From: Pagrus major
Lineage: Eukaryota; Chordata; Actinopteri; Spariformes; Sparidae
Length of the DNA: 64,000 bases
Assembly (NCBI RefSeq): GCF_040436345.1
Contig: NC_133224.1
Location: 9,230,741-9,294,740, forward strand
Direction: 5' to 3'
This document shows positions 31,582 to 46,500 of the stretch, piece after piece (the first letter of the stretch is position 1; each line of letters starts with the position of its first letter). The notes beneath the pieces are model-generated. The model was given only the letters and a program-made list of their open reading frames with translations, was not told the DNA's origin and made no database searches. The translations under genes were made by a program, and so were the position numbers.

Positions 31582-34500
31582 GTAAGCCAGCGGCAGTCCA
31601 TGTCGGATACAAGTGTCTCCAATTTATTTACGCATGTACCCCCCTCTCCTCTCCTCTCATCTCCTCTCCTCATCTCCTCTCCTCTCCCCATCTTCCTCTT
31701 GTTCCCTGTGGCTTTCTCGGGGGAAAGCCGAGGAAAGCCCTGCGCAGGAGGAGGGAGGGGGGGCTCACAAGGAAAGTGATGCATTTTATGTCGACATTCA
31801 CCTTTTTTCCTCCCTCCTCCTCCTCCTCTTCTGTACATTGGCGAGGAATGCATGACATGACAGGAATGCAGACTGCGTCCTCACAAGAGGGCATGAGTAT
31901 TTACCGTAATGGTGCCCTTCATGTTGTGGAGGGTAAACATGAGATGAATCCATGCATTATAGTATGCCAACAAAGGAAGCTCACCTAGATGCCCTGTGTT
32001 TACATGTGCTGACAGGAGGCCACAGGTGAACCCCCTCTGAAATTGTGCTATTGACATAACCTAACGAGAGGAGGATTTCCATCTATTTGCATCTGTTTTA
32101 ACCAGCCAGTATTGATTAGTTGCTCATTTAACAGGCTGTTGTACATGCCAGGGGTCTTAGCTGAGGTGAATTAAGGCGCATCGAGGGGGAAAAATACATT
32201 TCACACGTTTGGTTATTTAACGGAGAAGTTTTGCATCTAGTTGAGGCTAATTTGCAGCCCGTGTCACTGGTTTTGGTTTAAAAAAGATTTGGCTTAAAGG
32301 TGCACGATGTAGTTGAAAAGAAATGCTTTTATGAACTCAGAGACGACCTGGGTGTAATTGAAAGCGATCATAGCCAAAGTTCAAACAATACTTAGGATAA
32401 CTGATGGATATGTAACTTGAGCGGACGTTCATATTAATTTTTTTTTTTTTTTAAAAAGACGTTCTTGCTTATCTATTCTGACAATCCTGTGGAAATGTGT
32501 TTACGTTTGTGTATTAAGCCCTTTTGCTTCTCTTCCTGCACTGGACACTGTGTTAAAACTCTGCCGAGCTCCACACACAAGCTGGGATGTAAAGGAATAG
32601 TTTGACTTTTTTGGGAAATACAATACACGTACTTGCTTTCTTGGCTAAGACCAGTTTCCAGGCAACCAGAAGAAAGTCCAGGAGGCAACTGTTCCTAGCC
32701 AAGAAATAGTCCGACACAAAACGTCCTGTAGTACGTTGAACTGGTGTTTTAACACTTAGGCTTTTGGATCCATCAAACAAACAAGATATAATGTGATATT
32801 TAGAGAGCTTTAGAGGTGATGGTACATTGTCTGTTTCCGGTCTTTATGCTAAGCTAAAAGCTAACTGCAGCTCCAGACAGTACAGATATGAGAGTGGTAT
32901 TGATCTTCTCGATCAATTCCCGGCATGAATTTGAATATATTTCAAAAGACGACTCATTAAAAAAAAAAAGAAATCTTATTGGAGCTTTCAGCTGCATCTC
33001 ATGGCCTTCATCAGAGGTGAGGTTTGCTGGAAATGGTACGGAAGAAAATAAGCTCTATCCACTGTTGAAGGCCACCAAATGTGGCTGAAAGCTGCAGAAA
33101 ATTTCCATTTCTAAGAATTTCTGTGTCACACTACAATTTCTAAGAGAAAGAATGAACCTTTAGGCTCAAACTACATCCTAGTTTGTGCATGTACAAGTGT
33201 GTCAATGAAACATTGACCTACAGCAGATAACCTTCACCCTGACAGGCAGATTATCAAGGACGGCTTAAACACGAGGTCACAAATGCAAATGTGACCATTC
33301 ATAAGTGTAATCCTATGAAAGCAAATTTAAAAATGTTAATTTCAAGAGTTTGTTTTTTGGCTTTGTGCACACGTCTGTTTGCACATGTACCAAAAAAAGT
33401 TCTTTGTTGTACGGCTAATAATGACATGACTCAGTTAAGACAAACAAAGCCTTGTAAACGGAGGCCTATAGACTCATTTATGTATTCTTGTATATGCCTG
33501 CCATGTCTTTTAAGGCTGCTGGAGAAAGTAATAAACCTCGTCCCAGACAGCTGTTAAGCATTCATGACGGTCCATTTACAAGTGCTAAGCAGCTCCTGAA
33601 AATAAACCAGGGATTTACAATATATTGATTAATAAGGCAAAAGCACACTTTCCACAACAACACATCGACAGTGTAAAACTGGGCCAAGAGACGATGTCAG
33701 CGCCGTCTCCCTGCGAACAATGAAGTGTGGTGCAGATAGTGGTGACTTAATACAGTGTCAGTAAACATGACCGCAGCGTTACCCATTTCCCAAGCCGGCT
33801 CCCTGGAAAGGTCAGCTGCCTTTTCACTGGTCTTGGCGTCAGCAGAGGAAAACACAAGTCTGTGTGTGTGGTTGTGTGTGTGTTCATGTAGCTCCTGTAT
33901 ATGCAGAGTTTCCTTTCTAGATTAACAGCTGCCTCAGCGAAACTTGAATTGTGTTTGTGTTGCTACTTAAATGCCCTCAATCTTTGGTTTCTAAGATGTG
34001 ATGTATGTATCACAAAGCTCCTTTAAAACAGTTTTGAAGGACGAATAACTCATTGTTGAAAAGTTGAATTCATAGCCAATAAAAAGCACCATTGCACCCA
34101 AGGGGTTTTGTGGCTGCAGCCTTAGCTGGCCTTGTGTGACCATTAGCTGACATTGGCTAGCGTTAGCTAACTTGAGGTTAGTCAACAAACGTGTTTGAAT
34201 TTCCACTCCTGCTACTGTTTCTGTAGCTTAGCAATTTAACCAGATGCTAACTGTAGTTAAGCATGTAGCATTATCAATTTGCCACAGTGGCAGCTAGTCA
34301 TCGAAAGTTAGATAGTTTGGCTTCAAACGCACGGTATGTAATTTGTCTCAATCAAAACAATGAAAACAACAGATGAAGTTGGGTCACATTGTGAAGTAGC
34401 ATGGCATCATGGGAGTTGTTGTATTCATTGTTAAAGGTGCAATATGTAAGAATTATAGTTGAAATCAATTAAAAAATGATCAAAGAATCTGAAGAAATAA

Positions 34501-37500
34501 CAGTTTTGACATTATGACAGTGTTGCAAAGATACCTAGAGAAGTTAGCATGCTAACCTGCTAGCTCTGATCCATCTCCGTCCAAAAAACCCGAACCCCCT
34601 CCCAGTTTCTGAACTCCTAACCAAGTTGGTTTTGAATTTGACAGGTGGTCAATTCTTACATATTGCACCTTTAAACATCCATCACTGCCAATGAAAATCT
34701 ATCTGAGGTGACTTAAATGTTAACGGACGAGGTAATCTATTACATTTGTATTCATGTCATGTTTTGTCATGTTCGCCGACTTCTTTCCTCACTCTCCGAT
34801 GTGTCATCTGATGTTTCCACAGAAATTATAGCAACAGGCGCCGTTAGCCTGAAAAAAATTACGGATTTTTCTGGACTTGAACATTCTTGAAAACATTTTG
34901 GATAATGATATGATAAGACACACAACTCAACAAAATATACAGCAAATGTCACGTTATTTTTAGACTTTAACTGACATTATTTGTGACTAGTACAACTAAC
35001 TCCAAGATTTTTGCACCATCAGAAATTGTGTAACATTTCTTAGTCTTTGTTTGTCTTTGTGAATGACACGTAGGTATATTTGCACACACACGCGGACTCA
35101 CATGTGTACATACTTAAGTTTGTGCCTGTAACTGCCACATACATGCATTAGTCATGGATTTCTTGTCATGGTAAATGAGGTTAGAGATGAAGCTTGTTGT
35201 TACTGAAGCAGTTGAGGGTTCAAAGCTGCCATTTAGCATGCTGTGAGTGGTCAGAGGGTGACACCTGGAGGGGGTTGGGTTTAACATTTGGTGGGTCAGG
35301 CAGCTCCCCTGTGATTTAGGATCTTCAAAAGGCCTGGCCAGACTGTAAGGGAAGCTGGAAGGTGATGGAGGATGATTATATAAGTGTACATTTGTTTTAT
35401 ATGAGCAGTTGTCAGCTTTGGTAGGAAGTTAGTCATGCCAGAGTTCCCTGTTATGTTAAGTTTGAATGCAAACAATGCTAAAGATTCATCCATGTGTAGA
35501 TTATTGTTCTTTTTTTCTGACAGATAAAACTAACATCACAACTAGCTGTCATCATTATCTTTATCGAGGTCTAGAAGAGGTTTATAATTTAAAAATAGAC
35601 ATTTTTTTTCTCTTTCAGGAACTTCCTTTATCTCGGAAGAAAGACAAAGATGTCAGGCGCTGGAGTAGTAATTGATGTCGGTGCTGCAGATAACCAGTTG
35701 CACATGATTTGAATTGAATGTCACAGTGTAGAGTTGTTTTTGTGTTGGTGTTACACCCATTTTGCAGTCAGTTTGACATCTTTCAGGTCTTTGTTCCTCA
35801 TTGTGGGCCTTTTACGCTGCAGAAGGTTCCTGGTTTATTCTGAATCTGCTTGCATGCACCGCAGTATGCATCAGATTGAGTGTTTTTTAAAAAAAAACAT
35901 GGGCCAAATTCAGAGCAGATGTAAACAATAGGAATCATAAATCATCTCTATACGCCTTGAGAAAGAAAATGGGGATAGAAATTTAAGGCAATCAGCGAAA
36001 AAGATAAGACATTTGTTCAGGGGGATGTGAACGTGGTCTTCCCCTGTTTTAATGGCGGTGTGTTTTTAGCTTGTTTGGCGTTTCAACAAACAAAGCCCTT
36101 CCCTCTGGCGGCAAGGAACATCCAGTACTCTGCTGGATGATAGTTGTCTCAGATACAAGGCCCCCATTTAGCATAAGCTTTACATAACTTACAGATGCTG
36201 AAACTGGCTGCTGTGGTCTGAATTACACCGACTCGAATGTCGTAAAGAAAACATGAGTAGATCTTTCTCACATACTTCTTGTCATGTACTGTATTCCTCA
36301 TGACTCCTATAACTCTCACTTCACTGAATATGTCTTTGTTTATGTAGCTAAATCAGAGTTGACAATGGCTATCTCTGATCAGAGCGACTGCATTGATGAA
36401 GAGATTTATTTGGAAAGAAGGTTTCAACATTTACCTATCTCACCAGTGCCTGCTTAAGTGCTGCAGGGAGCACAGGAATTTGCATTTTGTGATACTTCCG
36501 TCGCTGCTCTTCTATCAAACCAATACACACACGCTTGAGGGAAGCCAGGCTTTCTTGCTCACTGTGGTGCTGGAACCTCAGAGCCAGTTTTGGGTTCGCT
36601 CAGGGGGCTAAAAGTGACAGCGTGTCAGAGTGAACGTGGAGCGAGTCATAATGTCCTGGTTCTGTGGTGTACAGATCAGCAGGCAAAGTCATTTCCTCTC
36701 TAGAGCAGATTGCTCTTAAGGGTTCTTCATGTGTCAACAACAAAAAATGACTTTGTGAGTTAGAAGTTAAACTTTATTAAAACTCTGCAGCCATTCCTGT
36801 AACATATATGTGAAGTGAGCTACAGTACATGCTTTTAAAATATTAGCACATTTCATGACTTAAACTGACAAGTTTTTGCCTTAGAGGCTTTAATCATTTC
36901 TCCACAAAAATGCTGGAAACAAATGCAGTGTGTCCCAAAGGACAACGGAAAAACGTTTTTTTTTTGTTTTTTTTTAAGGAGCAATACCGCCAAACACTTG
37001 GACAGGGGGTTTGAAAAGCTGTCTGTTTCCTGTTTAAAGGTTCAATTTGTAAGAAAGTTGGTTTTGATGATCCATACTTTTAGCACCTTTAACGTCATTT
37101 TTCTTTCATGGACTGCACCGTTAATATTTTTGTGTCATCAACCTTATTTCAAACCACAGTGGGCAGCTGTTTTTTAGCAAAAAAGAAAAGAAGAAAAACC
37201 TCTGATGAACCCACTTTACACTACCTGCCTAACACCAGACTGCGGACAGGCAAAGTTAGCAGCTAGCTGGTGAATGTTAAGCTGCTAAAATGCCAGATAT
37301 TTCCCTCAGGAGGTGGTGGAGACCAAAACAGAGCTACAAGAAAAGGATATATCTGGCTTTTAAGCTGCTAAAGGTTCACCAGCTAGTCGCTAACTTTGCC
37401 TGTCTGCTGTTTGGTATTGGGCAGGTACTGTACAGTGGGTTTATCAGAGGTTTTTAGGTTTTTTTTTTTGTTTTTTTTTGCTTAAAACAGCTGCTCCCCG

Positions 37501-40500
37501 TGGTTTGAAATGAGGTTGATGAACCAACATATTGAAGGCACAGTCAGAAACACGACTCCAAATGACTGATAATGATGCTTTGTATCTGCTTGATGGATGA
37601 AAGTGTCAACTGTCTGCTAAACATCTGCCTGTGTTGTGTTAGCTTGTCTCTGCGGCACCCAAGTGACCAAAAAATCCGTCTTTCAAAAGAGAGCCTGGGT
37701 CCAGTTATAGACCATTAATAATCTCAAAAGAAAGTCTGGCGTCGCATCGCCGCACTGATGCCTCTCAGTTGACTCGGAAAGTGGACAGCTGTTGCCCATC
37801 TCAATCAGAGGCTTTAGGGTCCGACCTAATGAAGCCGGTCACCAATCAGTACACACTCCCCTCCAGTGTATTTATAAAGCCACTGGTGATGTTTTCCATT
37901 TCCATTTTCCATCATGCTCCCTGTTGTGGCTGCTGCTGACCCAGTGCTGACATTGAAGCAGCGTGTTCAGAGTGTTTCTTAATATTACCGAGACCTGCCT
38001 GACATTCAGCTGGGCTCACCAGGGAGATAATGGGACTTTATTTAATGGTTTACCCCACTGTGCCCACGGTCACCAGCCTGGCGGAGAGCAGAGATTGAAT
38101 TTGAAGCCGCTGAGACAATCAATGACCTGAATCAGTAACATGTAGGCATTGTTAAGGAGCTTTAAGGAGCTATTGTTCTTTTCTTCCCCTCGTCAAGATG
38201 CAACTATTTCTTTTAATACCTCCTCAGACATATCAACTAACGACAGTCACATCGTTTTTCCTTGAACACTGCATCACTGTTGCATAACTTAAAGGTCACG
38301 CTGAAACACATCCTTGTTTTACATTCTTGAATCTCTAATGCACAAGTTGTGGATAATTCATTCATAAGCAGGCAACACTAGCAGCCAGTAAGCTGATTCA
38401 CTCATGCAGAAAGCGCCTCAGTAAGAGATGTAGGTCATGGTCCTCGGCTGTACAGTGTTTCCTGCTGCGAGTGGCCTACAGTAGCAGAACTGTTTGCTCT
38501 CACCCAGTCCATGGGGGGCTATTGTTGTCCTGCTTGACCACACTTGAAGGTGTTGATCCCTCAAGCTGTCACTTAGCAGGGTGAGCCCTTCATGATGGAT
38601 ATACACAAGTTGGCAAAACTACATGCAATCTTAAAAAAGCACAAAAATACTAACAGAGAGAAAAATAGTCTAGGTTCCCTTTTTTCTTTCTCACTTCCTC
38701 TGCATTTGGCTGTCAGGTAGAAACATAGCGCTAAAATGATTAGTAGATTAAGTGGTCACTATTTTGACAATTGTCCAAGTCATTTTTAAAGTAAAAATAC
38801 TACACATTTTCTGTTTTTTAAGCTTCTAAAATGTGAGAATCTGCTCCTTTTCTCATTTTAAGATGTCATGGGTGCTTTCATGGACATTTTTCATTGATTT
38901 CTGACGACACAATGAATGATTTATTGAATCCCTAAAACAAAAAAGAAATACACTATTTTCACCCGCACACTTCTTCAGAATAAAAGGCTGATAGGGGGCA
39001 CAGCCTCGTCCTGTTATGAGAGTGGCATCCTGCTGTGATAATACTCGACACCTTAACACAGGAAGAAGCCAATGCCATGCCCTTCACAGAGGCCTAAAAT
39101 TGACGCTGCGGCTTCGTTGCTTTGCATGTCATTTCCTGGCTAATCACATGTATTCACTGAAGCGTTTGTTTTCTCAGCTGCTGCAAGCAGAATCTTTCAT
39201 TTTATTCATTCTGAGGTTAAAGAGAGACCTAAAAAGGTTTAATGCAATCTGGTTTTGTTTTCCAGACCTGTGGAAGTCAGTTACTAAGAGTTAGAGTAGA
39301 TGTTGAGCTGAACAGATTCACAATTTAGTGACAGGGCAGGCCAAGAGATGTTATGTCTACTTTCTAATTCAGCCAAATGGATCTCTCTCTCTCTTTCTGT
39401 CTCTTTCGTTCTCTCTCTCTATCTGTCTCTATCTCCCTACATATATATATGAATATATATATATATATATATATATATGAATGGTATTTAAAGTTAGATA
39501 TGGGACGTAAGGAGCAGTCCCCTCTGATTTCAGGGACTTTCCCTTTGCAAAGGGCACGTGATGTGGTGGCCTGGGCAAGAGGGGCAGAGAGTGGTGTGGA
39601 TTTCTTTGGTATGCTGTCCCCTCTCTTCAAACGTTCTTGCTCTCATAACAAAATAATATGCAAGTCGAGACCAAACATAACAGGGAGACTTGGATGCAAG
39701 TGTGACAAATGAAGAAAACAGTTTAAAAGAGCAGCATAAGGATGCATTCTCTTGATGCTTGTGAGATAATATATTCCAACTAACTTAAAGCTCATATGAT
39801 CAATATTTTCATATTAACCGTATAACAATAACTACCAATACTAATAACTTTTGGTATGTGAAAGGAGTTGCTCATTGTGACGAACCTGCAACCGCATTTT
39901 AGCATCATTCAGTTTCTTGTTTTGGTTTTTCGGCCAGACTACTCCGCTGTTTTGGTTCACTCTGACTGCTTTCATTAGCATTGTTTCCAGATTTTTCAGC
40001 TAAAGCGCTCTAAAATTAATGCTACTTGTCCAGCACCAAACAGTACACAGTCAAAGTTAGCTACTAGCTTGTGAGCATTTAGCAGAAAGAATAAGAGAAT
40101 TTGGCCTCAGGAGTTGGTTGAGACCAAAAACAGAGCTAAAAGAAGAAGACTATTGGATTTACAGTCATCAGGTTGCCAGAAACACCACTTCATGTGAATG
40201 CTAATGCTGCTTCTTACTTTAGCTGCTGTCAGCTAGTAAGCTCAGTTAGCAGCGCATCTAGCAATCGTATTAGTTGACTCTGTCTGGACTGGGAGTTTGG
40301 AGCGGTGGGGACTATCACTGTACAAAAGTGGCTAAGGACTAGCTGGTTAGCACGCTAATTTCAATAGAAATCTCCGCAACACAATACATAGATGTCTTAT
40401 GACAAATAAGAATAAGTATTTGCAAAACTTTTATGTCTTCCCATTCTGTTGATAATTTTAGCAATTTTTTGTAATGTTTTAAACAAAAATACAAAATTCT

Positions 40501-43500
40501 TGCATATTGCACCTTTTTAAACAATGTTTTTTATTGATCACACCAGCTCTCCTAATGGATGTAAACTTGATATCTAACTATCAAGCAAACAAGCAGCTGA
40601 ACTGTCCCCCCCCATGTCTTGGTTGGGTACCGTAAGGCCATGGTGAGTTCACTGCTAATCCGTCATAGTGCTGCTAACGGTAGCATGTCCGGACCAACAG
40701 GTGGGCCCTCAGGAGCCACTTGGCCTTTCCTTAATCTGTTCCAAACTGGGGCCAGGTTGTGTTACACATCAAAGGACCTGATAACAACAGAATGACTTTC
40801 ATTTGCTTTCTTTTAGCAGCAAGTAGGTCAAAGGTCTAATGAAAGTTCAGGCCTTCTGATTTGTTTCTGCTCTGTTTCAATCAGAGACAAGAGCTTGCTA
40901 TGTTGTAAGATGCAGGCAGTTGAAAAGCATATTGCTCGTAAGAAATGAAGCATGTTGACATTTTATCTTGGTGATGTTAATGCTCTGTATTGCGTCACTT
41001 TGTTCAGATTTAATTGGCCTCTTTATTTGGATACCACTCCACAAATTTCCTTTGCTATTGTCTGAAGTGTGCCGCTTATTCTTAGCTCCCAAACTGGCGT
41101 CCATATTTAGGAGCACCCAGTTTAAAAAAACATCAGAATCCTGTCAAGCAGGAAGGTAAAAGACATACACAGGAAGCTGGCAGACTGCCAAACCTACTGT
41201 CTGCTGTCAGCCACAGATCGTCAGACTGAGACATTCCCATGCTATCACAGTGACGGAAATGTCCAAAACCATTAAATCTATCTTTAAGTGCCACTTTTTG
41301 AAATAAAGCTAAGAACACGTGCCCACTGAGCACACAGAGATCGGCTTGTTTTGACAAATCTTGAAGCAGTAAAAGTTTGATCGTGCTGTTCTCGCTGTTC
41401 CTGTCCCTCACATCAATATGTTAAATCTTTTTCAAAGTCATGCAGAGGTCTGAGCTGTGGAGTGTGACAGCCCAGCAACGGATCCAACAAGATGTAAACG
41501 CTAGTAATAATAAATCTTCAACTTAGGTGACGAGCAGTTAAAGAAACAAAATACTGCACCTTACTCTTGCTGCTTGTTTTGAAGGCGCAGGTGTTTTAAG
41601 TTGTCATGCCACGAATGAGATTAGGCTTCTTTAACAACAATGTAGAATAGAATAACAGGAGCTGTATTGCTAATCAATGTTGTTTAACTCGGCTAATCTA
41701 AAATTTTAAGTCAGATCAAAGTCTCACATCGGTCAAATTGGATAAATGAAAATAAGGACTAAGGACACTCAAGCGTTTAATCTGTAAGAAGCAGACATGT
41801 CTATCTTAGCCCAGAACTCTGAATTTTTGATTTTGAATTTTGAGCAACCATATTTTTTCTGCCGTCTCTTAGGTCAAATTATAGGTCAAAATTTGATTAT
41901 TGTCTGTGTATACTGACACTTTTTTCCAGTTTTCTACCGTTAGTTTACCCATTTGTATTCCCTAAAATGAAACTCCGCACTGGAAATGTTCAAAGAAGGA
42001 ACTTCAAATTACATAATTGAAAATAAAGCTGAAATTATTCATGATTGAATTTCCCAATTACGTAGCCATCTGCTTGGAGGATTCAATTTATTACGGCTGT
42101 ATTTTGCTTCTGTACACATCTGGTTTCCGTTTTTTGTAGCTATGTTTCCTTCTTTTATTTGTTTATCCACTTTGTGGCAAGGTCAGGGAACATGGGGTAC
42201 CATTACCCTAAAAGAGATGCTTCTCAGAAGTCCAGTGGGAGAGTCTTAACCCTCAGTTTTCCTTTCCTGAGGCCATGACGGACACAAGGAACACTTAATC
42301 CCAGTTGGGGTTGTCCAGGCTGCATTTTCCACACGCTAGAAGAAATTATTTTTCCTGGTAATCACTGCTTACTACGTAATGGCTAATGCATGTTCTGTTC
42401 TCCTGATGCTTTTCATTGTTCATTGTTAACTTGAACAAGTCTAGCATGAGATCCCTTCCTCAGTCTCTGCTCCCTGTCTCACTTTCTATAGACATACAAT
42501 CCATTAACCTTATATCCAGAGGACCATGTCGGAGACAGAGCGAGCTAATTAAACAAGTGCTTGGCCTCTTCTTATTTTTTTCATCCTCTCCTCCTGTTCT
42601 CCTTCCTCTGGCCAGCCGCATATATCACACGTCTCGTGTTCTGGGCTGTTATTGAAACATTCCTGGGACGCCTGGGCGCAAGGAGCGTCTCCTTTTCTGG
42701 AAGTTTTTAGATCAGACTCGGTGGGTCTTCACTCGTTTTGCTCTAGTTGCCCTCCCCACCCCTTTTAAGCTGTGGCCTAAGCAGAGGATTACTGGTGCCC
42801 TTTGAGGTGGTTTAGATGGGTAAAGGATACCCTGTTTGAGGGGAAGTGACTGGGTTCAACAGCCAGAGACAAAATTCTACCTTTTCCGACTCCATTACTT
42901 GAGTAAAATACTCCTGGTCAAATATTAGTCCAATACAAGGTAAATGCTGCAGGTTGCAGCGGCCTGGTGGGAGTCACATGGTTCGTGTGTGTGACGTGAT
43001 GGGAACCCCATGATCAGTTTGCCAAAAGACAAAGCTGCTATGTTGTTATGCCACTGGCATGCTGGTCCTACTAGTGATTGTTTGTCTTCATGGACAGATT
43101 AAAAATAACAGTAAACAACCAGGATGAGGCAGATCATTACTGTGTGTTTTAAACTGGGGGACACGACCAAACTGAAGTGAAAGTGAAACTAAACGCTGCA
43201 CAGAGAAATGTCTGTTGTGTTTCCTCTGTAGTATTTATCCATGCTAGATGTCCTGCTACTGACTCTTTATACGGTCATGCCTCTGCCACAGAAGGTTAAA
43301 CATGCTGGTTACTAGTTACTACTACTACTAGTTATTTTGTGTCCCCACCCAAACGTAATATATATAATAGGATTGTCAGATGTAATAGTTTCCAAAGAAA
43401 TTAATACTTAAGTAAGATACAGATACTTGAGAAAATATACTTAAAGGCACAATATGTCATTTCTGCCGCTAGGGTTCTCGTAAGTTTTGTGGGATCATGG

Positions 43501-46500
43501 GAGTTGTAGTCTTCATTATTAAACAACCACAATTGCTGATGAAATCTATCTGCATGAATCAGACGGAGGTAATGTTTTAAAGGTTTATTTACATCCTGCT
43601 CAGTCACCTTCACCAACTCCCCTCTTTCCAAATGAAACCTTGAACAAAATCCTGGATTTTCTCTGGACTCCAACATTGTTCGAAACATTTTTGATTATCT
43701 AAGTACGCAACTCAAAAAATATACAGCAAAAGTATAGTTTTGTTTTTTGACATCTTAATGCAGAAATGTTACATATTATATCCTTGAGGACAGAACTGAA
43801 GTAAATGTACTTTGCATTTCAAACAAACAGGTACCTGCCTGAAAAACTTGCAGCTCTTACTCCGCAGGGTACCCTTTTACGTAATCAGAACCTTTATTCA
43901 CACACTGTAAATCCACTCTTGGTTCCCTCTTGCCTAAGCTGATTCAGCTCCACCTGTATTGTTTGCATAACCTTTTACTTATTATTCAGAATATTGCAAC
44001 AAAGATAAAACAGTTCATGGTGGATCAGGTTTAGTTGAAACACGTTGAACGTCTGGAGCCTGGATGCATGTAGCTTACTGTATGTGTGTTGTTTTGCAAG
44101 ACTTTGTGATGACTGTAAATGGGACTCTGTCTCTGTGTAGGTGGCTCTTTAGGAATCTGAATCATGTTTGCGATGCAAATGTTTTTTATAGGTGTTGCTT
44201 CACACAGGGCGTAATTATACTGTTTGTCTGTGTGTGCTGTGCTTTTGTGTTTGTTTATTGATTTTGCAGTAACACATTCCTTGGCCATGTCCCAGGGCAC
44301 CCAGGGGAGTTAGAAAGCTCACCTGTCAACATTGCAGTAACTCAAACCTGTCAAATAAATGATGCTTTCTTTTTGTAATCACACGTTTTGATTTTTGGAT
44401 GGAGACGTCAGATTCTCTCCCTCCTGCTGGCCAACTTCACTGAAGTCATCTTGGGCTTTTTGTGAAGAAGTTTCACGTGTCACTCAGTTGAATAAGTCAA
44501 AGAGTTCAGTTTTTAAATTTGCACTTAAGACGTGAGAGAGTAACACACAAACACCTTCTCTCTCCCGGTCTCTGCACTAGCTTGGTGGCATTTGTAGGCG
44601 ACTAATGACATTTGTGTCTTATTAATGGCTGCTGATGAGCTGAAATGGTAGACTCTCCAGAAGCTTTATTTACTTGCCTTTAATACTGACCCGTCAGCTT
44701 GACTTATGACACTGCCATATGGGCCCCGGGTACAAGCCTGGTACACATTGACATCTCAACCCTTCCCCCTCCATCCCACTTTCACACAATTTGGAGGATC
44801 TAATTGGTGTTTTGAACACAGTGCAATTAGGATTTATTTTACAAGACGCACACACATATTTTAAGTCATTGTAAGATGGCATCAGACACGTGAGTGGCGC
44901 CTGAGTAAGTAACTCATGGCTCCTGAGGGAATCAGAAAACGCAGAAAACTCCCTCTTCATCCATATAACAAGTCCATACATCATAAATGTGTGAAAGCTG
45001 ATAAGAGTTTGGCCCAGTGCCTGTGGAGCTAATGAACTTCTGACACGGCTAACACTATGAGGTAACACTCTGGTTAGAAAGGTTCACCACTGCGTGCTCT
45101 TTGCTGAATGACATCCAAGCAGGAGGTCGCCTCAACTTGTAGCTGATACATCAGGGCAGAGAGGTCATGTAGTGAATAATGAGACTGGAAGTTAAAGGTT
45201 CAAGGCTCAGAGTCACTCTAATCTGTGTCCAACTGACCTGTACTGCCTGTTGACTGAACTAATATTGACATGCAGACAGTGATTGAAAGATTTATTGTAG
45301 GTACAGACTGTACAAAGTCATTATCGATTAATCATTTAGCCTATAAAATGTCACAATCAACCAATCCTGAGCTTCCCCTGTGAGCTAATGCTAGCTGATG
45401 TTTCTTGACAACAAGCTTACCCACCTTGAGGAAGCTGCAGCAAATCTCATATTCAATTTACGACTGGACTTTCTTTAAAGGTTTTAGCATTGAGATTTTA
45501 TTTTGACTTTGAGGTACCTGACGTCGGTTATCTGTCCTTTTTGATTTCTAATAATCAACATTGTATTGACCCTCAAAAAGCCTAACGGTCGACCCCTACA
45601 CTCAATGGTTTATTTTTTACTGAGCAGCAGTAATAAACATTTTTGAAGACTGATGCAAGGTCACTCAATTTTGGTGTCTATGAATGAGACATTGAGGGTG
45701 CATGCCTTGAACAGTACTTTCTTCATTGCTTTGGGGGAATTTCACAATCTTTTGCAATTTCAGGAAAATAATTCAGACCTGCTAATAAAATAGCTGAAAG
45801 TAGAAAAAAATTCAATCTGAGCAGAAAGCTCAGATGTGGTTGATTTCCTGCAATCATGTCAACCTTTTCAGCTGTATTTAATTGGTTTACGAGGCTAAAC
45901 CGCACCAAATAGGCTTCCGCCACAGATACTAATACTGTATTAAACCCAGCAGCTTTTGTCTGAGAGTATCTGAGATGTGTTCACCGTCAGGAAGCTGAAA
46001 TATGAAGAGCTGAAAGTCCTCTGTGAGCCCTCCACTCATCTGTTTTAGCCATGCGAAGTGTTCGCTGACATGTTCTCTAACCTGCTTCCGCATTACTCCA
46101 TCCTGGTCTGGCTCGTTGAGTCTGCCACCACCTGCAATACCATTCAGCACTCGAGAGCGTGTATGAATAGGTGCTGTATGATGTCCTTGATACGTCTTCT
46201 GTTTATGAACTCAAGAAAGGCAGACAGAGTGTGAGGAGAAAGTAGCTGAGGACAAGGAGAAATCTTGAGCAGTTTGCGGGTAAGAAGAGTCCACCTCAGC
46301 CCCCCCACCCCCTGTGGCTCCCCAGAGTCGCATGTCAAGCTCATCATATCCTGCTATCTTAATTCCACGTCGCCTCTGCCCACACCCGCCTGCTCCCTTC
46401 CCACCGTGCGGATACTCTTACACCGAATCTGCCTCCTCATCCAGGATCAGGTTTGAAATGAGATGGGGGGATTTGTGTCCTCCTCCTCCCAGGAGGAGAG

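Noticed and set aside
31582..31988. Read-through of stim2 exon 1 into a longer ORF
   Set aside because: A strong GTAAGC donor follows codon 44 and exon 2 joins in phase to give the known STIM luminal domain.
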